A stretch of 16,734 bases of DNA from an uncultured Eubacteriales bacterium (GTDB lineage Bacteria; Bacillota; Clostridia; TANB77; CAG-508), in NCBI GenBank assembly GCA_902766085.1, contig CACXCH010000107.1, positions 1-16,734 of the forward strand, given 5' to 3'. Positions 11,842-16,734 of the stretch are shown here, one piece after another. Numbering within the stretch: the stretch's first letter is position 1; the number at the start of each line of letters is the position of its first letter. Under the pieces are notes generated by a model. That model worked only from the letters and a program-made list of their open reading frames with translations, ran no database searches and was not told where the DNA came from. The position numbers and the translations under genes are program-made.

Positions 11842-14190
11842 ATGCTATGTGCAGATTGTAAAAAAAACGTTGCTGTTGTCTTTGTAAACCAAGAGGATCA
11901 GCAAGGCAAGATAAAAAAAATTGGCTATTGTTATTCGTGTGCAAAAAAGAGAGGGCTTACACAAGTAAACCAATATACAGATAGCAATAACATAAATACT
12001 AATGATATGGCAAATGTAACGGAACAGTTGAATGACATATTAACTGATTTATCAAATAATATTTCTATGATGCAGGGAATGAACCAAGAGGACTTAGAAA
12101 GCATGGAAGATACAACAATGAACTATGATGAGGACTCTGGAAACCAACCAATGGGATTTGCAATTCCTTTAGGATCAATTTTTTCAAATATGGTAGGAAA
12201 AAATTCAACATCTAATGATGAAAATCAAAAAAATAACAAATCAACAGTAAGAACAGAGAAAAAAACAAATAAGAAAAAACATAAATTTCTTGAAACTTAT
12301 GGAACAAATTTAACTGAAAAGGCTAGAAATGGTAAAATTGATAATGTAATTGGCAGAGAAAAAGAAATTGCAAGAATGGTACAAATTTTAAATAGACGTA
12401 CTAAGAATAATCCATGTTTAATAGGTGAGCCAGGTGTTGGAAAAACTGCAATAGCTCAAGGCTTAGCATTAAGAATTGTAAGTGGTAATGTACCTGCAAA
12501 GCTTTTAAAAAAAGAAATTTATTTGCTTGATATGACAGCAGTTGTAGCAGGTACTCAATTCAGAGGACAATTTGAAGCAAGAATGAAAGCAATAATTGAT
12601 GAATGCAAACTTGATGGTAATATTATTCTAGTAATTGATGAAATTCACAATATAATTGGAGCTGGGGATGCTGACCACACAATGAATGCTGCTAATATTT
12701 TAAAACCATCACTTGCTGATGGTTCAATTCAGATTATTGGAACGACAACATTAAATGAATATAGAAAGTACATTGAAGCAGATTCTGCTTTGGAGCGTAG
12801 ATTCCAACCAATTATGGTTGAAGAACCATCAATTGATGATAGTATAAAAATTCTTGAGGGAATAAAACCTTATTACGAAAATTATCATAAGGTATCTATA
12901 TCAAATGATGTAATTGTTAAATTGGTAAATATGTCTGAAAAATATATTCACGATAGAAACTTACCTGATAAAGCAATTGATGTATTAGATGAAGCTTGTT
13001 CAAGAATAAATCTTGACAACAAAGATTTATACGAGCTTGAAGTTTTAAAAAACAAATTAAAAGAAGTTCAAGAGCAAAAGGAAGAAGCTGCAGAAGCAGA
13101 TTCGACTGATGACTATAAAAAGGCTGCAGAGTTAAAAATGCAAGAATGTTCATTAACAGATCAAATAAAGGCAATAGAGGCTAAGATGAAGCCTAAGGAG
13201 CTAACGGTTGAAGATGTTGCAAAAGTAATTGAAAGTTGGACTAAAATTCCAGTTAAAAAAATAACAGAGGAAGAAACACAAAAACTATTAAATTTAGAGA
13301 GCAATCTTCACAAGAGAATTATAGGACAGAACGAAGCAGTCGAAGCGGTTTCAAGAGCAATTAGAAGAAACAGAGCTGGATTAAAAAGCACAAAAAGACC
13401 ACCATCATTTATATTTGTTGGGCCTACAGGCGTTGGAAAAACAGAGCTAGCAAAAGCTCTAGCAATGGAAATGTTTGGCTCAGAGGACTCAATTATTAGA
13501 ATAGATATGTCTGAATATATGGAGAGTAACTCCACTGCAAAATTGATTGGAGCTCCTCCAGGATATGTTGGGTATGATGATGCAGGGCAGTTAACAGAAA
13601 AAGTAAAACGCCATCCATACTCAATAGTTTTACTTGATGAAATAGAAAAAGCTCATTCTGATGTATTCAATATTTTACTACAGGTTCTTGATGATGGAAG
13701 ACTTACAGATGCAAAAGGAAATACAGTAAGTTTTGAAAATACAATAATTATTATGACCTCAAATGCAGGTTCAACTCAAAACCTTAATTCAATTGGCTTT
13801 GGATCAACTTCTGAATACAGAAAAAATAAGATTGAGGAAACACTACGAGAAACATTTAGACCAGAATTTCTAAATAGAGTAGACGAAATTGTTGTATTTG
13901 ACGCATTAAATGAAGAACAATTATTACAAATAGTTGATTTAATGCTAAATGATACGCAAAAGGTTTTAAATGACAAAAATATTAAAATGTATGTATCTAA
14001 AGAAGCAAAGAACTTCTTAGTAAAAAAAGGAACAGACATAAAATATGGAGCAAGACCACTAAGAAGAACCATTGAACGTGAAATTGAAGATGAACTTTCT
14101 GATAGAATATTAAGAGGAGAGCTAAAAAACGGACAAAAGGTTTATGTAGATTTAAAAGATGATAAATTGACATTTAGCGTTAAAGAATAA
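11842..14190 (+). CDS. clpE: ClpE-type ATP-dependent Clp protease unfoldase with N-terminal zinc finger
   Basis: A 782-residue double-AAA+ unfoldase of the Hsp100 class that feeds proteins to ClpP. The start is ATG 11842, with GGAG 8 nt upstream; ATG 11818 has no ribosome binding site. An N-terminal zinc finger, CADC (3-6) with CYSC (30-33), replaces the Clp_N repeats of ClpC, as in ClpE. A low-complexity linker (~45-145) follows. AAA1 has Walker A GEPGVGKT (195-202) and Walker B ILVIDE (262-267); a UVR-like coiled-coil segment lies at ~400-450; AAA2 has GPTGVGKT (527-534) and VLLDE (596-600). IGFG at 651-654 is the ClpP-binding loop. ClpE is usually a heat-shock protein under CtsR in Bacillus; no ctsR, mcsA or mcsB is here, and I see no CtsR box. 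The downstream stretch repeats its last codons. Confidence 0.93.
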   Translation: MLCADCKKNVAVVFVNQEDQQGKIKKIGYCYSCAKKRGLTQVNQYTDSNNINTNDMANVTEQLNDILTDLSNNISMMQGMNQEDLESMEDTTMNYDEDSGNQPMGFAIPLGSIFSNMVGKNSTSNDENQKNNKSTVRTEKKTNKKKHKFLETYGTNLTEKARNGKIDNVIGREKEIARMVQILNRRTKNNPCLIGEPGVGKTAIAQGLALRIVSGNVPAKLLKKEIYLLDMTAVVAGTQFRGQFEARMKAIIDECKLDGNIILVIDEIHNIIGAGDADHTMNAANILKPSLADGSIQIIGTTTLNEYRKYIEADSALERRFQPIMVEEPSIDDSIKILEGIKPYYENYHKVSISNDVIVKLVNMSEKYIHDRNLPDKAIDVLDEACSRINLDNKDLYELEVLKNKLKEVQEQKEEAAEADSTDDYKKAAELKMQECSLTDQIKAIEAKMKPKELTVEDVAKVIESWTKIPVKKITEEETQKLLNLESNLHKRIIGQNEAVEAVSRAIRRNRAGLKSTKRPPSFIFVGPTGVGKTELAKALAMEMFGSEDSIIRIDMSEYMESNSTAKLIGAPPGYVGYDDAGQLTEKVKRHPYSIVLLDEIEKAHSDVFNILLQVLDDGRLTDAKGNTVSFENTIIIMTSNAGSTQNLNSIGFGSTSEYRKNKIEETLRETFRPEFLNRVDEIVVFDALNEEQLLQIVDLMLNDTQKVLNDKNIKMYVSKEAKNFLVKKGTDIKYGARPLRRTIEREIEDELSDRILRGELKNGQKVYVDLKDDKLTFSVKE

Positions 14191-14251
14191 AAAATATCAT
14201 AGTATATCCTAGTAAACACTTTAACGTTAAAGAATAAAAAATATTATAGTA
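14173..14251 (+). repeat. Tandem duplication of the clpE 3' end
   Basis: The 32 bases at 14173-14204, covering the last clpE codons and stop, recur at 14220-14251 with only two differences (47-nt offset). The second copy is out of use for coding. It suggests a recent local duplication. Confidence 0.75.
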
Positions 14252-14264
14252 CAATTGATACTAC

Positions 14265-14296
14265 ATAAGTTACAAGTATTAAAGACTTGTACTTAT
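14265..14296 (+). promoter_or_regulatory. Leader hairpin before the RsiV/PdaC-like gene
   Basis: ataagt-t-acaagt (14265-14277) pairs with acttgtacttat (14285-14296), 12 bp with one bulged T and a 7-nt loop. No T-run follows, so it is not a standard terminator. It ends 11 nt before the ribosome binding site AAGGGGG. Confidence 0.5.
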
Positions 14297-14315
14297 CACT
14301 AAATAAGGGGGCAAT

Positions 14316-15164
14316 ATGACTAAAACGGTAAGGTACATTTTATATGCAGTAATATTAGCAATATGTATAATGGCAATATTTGTTGGAGTATATTCAATAG
14401 TATTTAAAGACTATCAAAATACTGATATTACAAATGAAACAGATAACACAACAACAAATAATAATGAGGAAGTCAGCCAGGAAGCAATAAAAGCTGAATT
14501 TCAAAATTTATTTGTAAACACGTTGGAAAAATCAAATTTTGATGAATCAAGTATAGTAAAAAAAGATGCTAGTAAAGAAATTGTTTATAATGGATTACAA
14601 TATAGTGATACTAAAGAAAACTTATATGAGATGAATCTTAATATACCATTCATTAACATTGATTCAGATTTTGCAAATAGTTGCAATCAACAAACACAAC
14701 AAACATTTGTAAATGAGGCTAACAAGCTATTACAACAAACAACGACTACAGGATATACAATTTTTAATGTCAATTATGCAGCCTTTATTAATAATAATAT
14801 TTTGTCAATTGGAATTATGGCAACACTAAAAGAAGGAAATAATGCACAAAGGACGCTAATAAAGACATACAACTATAATTTAACAACAAATACAGAAGTA
14901 ACAATTAACGATATTATAAATAACAGAGGACTTGACACTACAGCAGTAAACAAGCAAATTCACTCTGTAATTACAGCAGCTCAATCAAATTCAGAAGCAT
15001 TATCATCTTCTGGTTATAATGTTTATACAAGAGACTTACAAAGTGATATTTACAATGTAACAAATGTACAAACATTTATGCAAGGACCAAATGGCGAACT
15101 TTATATTATATATGACTATGGAAACACGGAAAATACATCAGAAATGGATATCATAAAAATATAA
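14316..15164 (+). CDS. Membrane-anchored protein with an RsiV/PdaC-like extracellular domain
   Basis: A 282-residue protein. It has a short basic start, one membrane segment (~8-29), an Asn/Thr/Glu-rich linker (~35-55) and an extracellular domain. The domain has the order seen in DUF4163 followed by DUF3298 proteins such as RsiV and PdaC: NLNIPFINIDSDFANSCNQQ (~108-127), then a strand phrase ending NNILSIGIMATLKEG (~160-174), then TYNYNLTTNTEVTINDII (~184-201). In RsiV this fold binds lysozyme; in other proteins it accompanies wall-modifying enzymes. No enzymatic domain is present, and no sigma factor gene is adjacent, so sensing or wall binding is inferred only. The start is ATG 14316 with AAGGGGG (14306-14312). 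The CmpB-family gene follows 54 nt later, probably in one transcript. Confidence 0.65.
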   Translation: MTKTVRYILYAVILAICIMAIFVGVYSIVFKDYQNTDITNETDNTTTNNNEEVSQEAIKAEFQNLFVNTLEKSNFDESSIVKKDASKEIVYNGLQYSDTKENLYEMNLNIPFINIDSDFANSCNQQTQQTFVNEANKLLQQTTTTGYTIFNVNYAAFINNNILSIGIMATLKEGNNAQRTLIKTYNYNLTTNTEVTINDIINNRGLDTTAVNKQIHSVITAAQSNSEALSSSGYNVYTRDLQSDIYNVTNVQTFMQGPNGELYIIYDYGNTENTSEMDIIKI

Positions 15165-15191
15165 AATTAGTATAAATAAACAAAAAAATAG

Positions 15192-15260
15192 CCATACTAA
15201 CTAAAATAAGGAGATTTTATGAAAAAATTAACCTTTCACCAGTTAGTATGGTATTTTTTT
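15192..15260 (+). promoter_or_regulatory. Terminator-like hairpin enclosing the start of the CmpB-family gene
   Basis: ccatactaact (15192-15202) pairs exactly with agttagtatgg (15241-15251); an outer A-T block can add pairs, and seven Ts follow (15254-15260). The 38-nt loop holds the ribosome binding site AAGGAGA (15208-15214) and the start codon; the 3' arm is codons ~8-11 of the gene. A terminator inside a coding start would be an attenuator. Confidence 0.5.
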
Positions 15261-15875
15261 ATTTATAGCATATTTGGGATGCTATTAGAAAATATATTTT
15301 GCCTTATTACACAACATAAGTTAGAAAGCAGAATGGGATTTGTAATTGGACCATTTTGCCCTATATATGGACTAGGAGCTATATTATTAATAGCATTTTT
15401 AACTTTGAATAAGGACAAATGGTACAAAGTATTTTTAGGAGGAATAGTAATTGGAGCTTCGTATGAATATTTATCTAGCTTTGTATTACAAGCTTTATAT
15501 TCAATAAAATTCTGGGACTATTCAAAAAATTTTTTAAATATTAATGGAAGAACTTGTTTTTTCTTTGCGCTATCGTGGGGAATTATATCGGTTTTATTAA
15601 TATACATTATAAACCCTTATATTGAAAAAATTGTAGATAGAAATAAATCGAAATCAATAGATTGCATTATTTTTATATTTATGCTTATAAATTGCATAAT
15701 GACTTACTTTGCAATAGATTCTTATGCCAAAAGAGCTGAGGTTGAATATAAATACCAAATTAAAACTGAAGCTAACAATATTTTTACAAATGAAGTTATG
15801 AAATTCATATTTCCAAATATGAGGTATGTAGAAGATAAAAACAATGAGGTACTAATTAGTGAAATTTTGAAATAG
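15219..15875 (+). CDS. CmpB-family (PF06541-type) putative ABC transporter permease, membrane protein
   Basis: A 218-residue protein with about five hydrophobic segments. The N-terminal signature FFIYSIFGMLLENIFCLI (~13-30), then GFVIGPFCPIYGLGAILLI (~40-58), and later GASYEYLSSFVLQALYSIKF with WDYSKNFLNINGRTCFFFA are the conserved text of a family often annotated as putative ABC transporter permease. No ATP-binding partner is encoded nearby, so a transport function is not supported by context. The C terminus (~170-218) is soluble and charged. The start is ATG 15219 with AAGGAGA 5 nt upstream. It follows the RsiV/PdaC-like gene by 54 nt. The start region lies in a terminator-like hairpin. Confidence 0.8.
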   Translation: MKKLTFHQLVWYFFIYSIFGMLLENIFCLITQHKLESRMGFVIGPFCPIYGLGAILLIAFLTLNKDKWYKVFLGGIVIGASYEYLSSFVLQALYSIKFWDYSKNFLNINGRTCFFFALSWGIISVLLIYIINPYIEKIVDRNKSKSIDCIIFIFMLINCIMTYFAIDSYAKRAEVEYKYQIKTEANNIFTNEVMKFIFPNMRYVEDKNNEVLISEILK

Positions 15876-16049
15876 ATGTTTTTTGAAACTAAAAAGAAAA
15901 ATGCAAGAATTTTTAAAATAAAATGCTATATGGAAATTTTACAAACCATGATGATGAATAATAAAATTAATGTGACAAAAAGTAAAGATGATGCAATAAA
16001 AAATGTAAAGAAAAATGTAAAGTTAGTTTACAATAACTATATTATGTAA
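15876..16049 (+). CDS. Possible small coupled ORF (57 aa), doubtful
   Basis: ATG 15876 directly abuts the TAG of the CmpB-family gene, so translation could be coupled, but there is no ribosome binding site. The frame runs to TAA 16047-16049. The product (begins MFFETKKKNARIFKIKCYME) is Lys/Asn-rich, as any open frame in such AT-rich DNA would be. No motif is recognised. It may be chance. Confidence 0.25.
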   Translation: MFFETKKKNARIFKIKCYMEILQTMMMNNKINVTKSKDDAIKNVKKNVKLVYNNYIM

Positions 16050-16327
16050 CTAAAAATTGACAAAATATTACAGAAATATTACAAAAAACTAGACAAAAAA
16101 ACGTTGAAATTTATACAAAAAATGAACATATAAACGCTAAAACGTTAACTCGCCTTTATAAACTGTGATAAACTATTTTACATTAATTAAACTAAAACAT
16201 CCTTTGCTCAAAAAAAATAAAAAGTGACAAAATGTAACGTTTACTTGGTAGAAAAATTTTAAAAATATAATTATCATAATCTTTATAATAGAACAAAGGA
16301 GGTAAGAAAGCGTAGGAGAAAAATTTA
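16050..16327. other. AT-rich regulatory gap before the XRE-family gene
   Basis: No gene is seen here on either strand. AACGTT occurs at 16100-16105, 16141-16146 and 16236-16241. TATAAT at 16266-16271 follows TTGGTA (16245-16250) by 15 nt, and another TATAAT lies at 16284-16289; neither gives a convincing promoter. Two ribosome binding sites are present before the next gene: AAAGGAGG (16295-16302) and AGGAG (16314-16318), the second at the proper distance. Confidence 0.4.
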
Positions 16328-16734
16328 ATGAGTAGAATAGCAAGTAACATACAAAAACTCAGAAAAGCAGATGGCTTATCTCAGGAAGATTTTGCAGAGA
16401 AAGTAGGAGTAACAAGACAAACGGTATCAAGATGGGAAAATGGCGAAGGAGATATAAAGTCTGCAAATATTGATAGTATTTGTAAGGCATATAACATTTC
16501 AGCTGAACAGCTACTTGGAGACAATGACTTTAAAATTGTAACAATAAATCAGAAAACAGGAGAAAAACTAAAAGGAGGCTTTGTTAAAGAAACTAAAGTT
16601 AGCCCAATTGAACATACTGAAAAAACGGATTCGAATAATTATGAAGCTGAAAATAATGGAACGAGAGCTGATTCTAACAAAACAATTTTAAAAGAAGGTA
16701 ACTTAAACGAATACGAGTTCAATAGCAAAAAAGA
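16328..16734 (+). CDS. XRE-family helix-turn-helix regulator (3' end outside window)
   Basis: ATG 16328 with AGGAG 9 nt upstream; the frame is open to the window end (135 codons). The N terminus is a Cro/cI-type DNA-binding domain (~5-60): LRKADGLSQEDFAEKVGVTR, then QTVSRWENGEGDI, then CKAYNISAEQLLG. Such proteins bind DNA as dimers and control nearby genes, often including their own. From about residue 62 the sequence becomes polar (Lys/Asn/Glu-rich linker), so a second, possibly membrane or sensor domain would lie beyond the edge. The repeated AACGTT words upstream might be operator sites, but this is a guess. Confidence 0.85.
   Translation, partial: MSRIASNIQKLRKADGLSQEDFAEKVGVTRQTVSRWENGEGDIKSANIDSICKAYNISAEQLLGDNDFKIVTINQKTGEKLKGGFVKETKVSPIEHTEKTDSNNYEAENNGTRADSNKTILKEGNLNEYEFNSKK

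Noticed and set aside
15969..15985. taatgtgacaaaaa shared with the palindromic repeats
   Set aside because: A 14-base match of AT-rich sequence without the surrounding stems or ends; probably chance.

Overview
The window is AT-rich DNA from a spore-forming, Gram-positive Clostridia-type bacterium. Evidence: genes for SpoIIID and a 26-residue SpoVM-like peptide, a PrsW-type membrane protease, a Zn-finger (C+) ribosomal protein L28, Clp ATPase of the ClpE type, strong AAAGGAGG-type ribosome binding sites, ATA/AGA-rich codon use, and a surface protein with DUF11-like modules. An uncultured gut Clostridia lineage is the likeliest source, but this is inference from gene style, not a taxonomic assignment.

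Layout. 1-694: C-terminal part of a membrane-anchored surface protein. 788-1057: spoIIID, whose ribosome binding site lies in the stem of a terminator-like hairpin. 1058-2597: an accessory island with a PrsW-type protease gene between two directly oriented copies of a ~250-bp palindromic, MITE-like repeat. 2598-5475: aspS and a stand-alone divergent ftsZ lacking the usual C-terminal tail. 5568-7169: a 53-aa acidic protein, an 81-aa single-pass membrane protein and an M23 endopeptidase with a membrane anchor. 7309-7656: rpmB with a textbook promoter and a terminator shared with the converging spoVM unit. 7725-8003 (minus strand): two microgenes, a 52-aa membrane protein and SpoVM. 8155-9837: a membrane-anchored GH18 glycosidase. 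9897-10652: an unrecognised cytoplasmic protein. 10776-11255: greA. 11534-14190: a tiny pilin-like protein and a ClpE-type unfoldase. 14316-15875: an RsiV/PdaC-like membrane-anchored protein and a CmpB-family membrane protein. 16328-end: the start of an XRE-family regulator.

How the parts relate. Several genes point to the cell envelope and sporulation: SpoIIID (mother-cell regulator), SpoVM (coat assembly), M23 and GH18 cell-wall enzymes, PrsW (regulated proteolysis), FtsZ (division). The rest are housekeeping (aspS, rpmB, greA, clpE). Most units are short, with one or two genes each.

Main observations. (1) Inverted repeats sit on translation start sites unusually often: the ribosome binding site, start codon or spacer is built into a hairpin at spoIIID, prsW, the 81-aa gene, the M23 gene, the pilin-like gene, the 9897 gene and the CmpB-family gene. 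In prsW, and more weakly in the pilin-like gene, the Shine-Dalgarno is too far from the only possible start codon unless the hairpin between them folds. (2) The two palindromic repeats keep their internal stems through paired base changes, which suggests that the fold matters. (3) A spoVM-like microgene was found from sequence alone.
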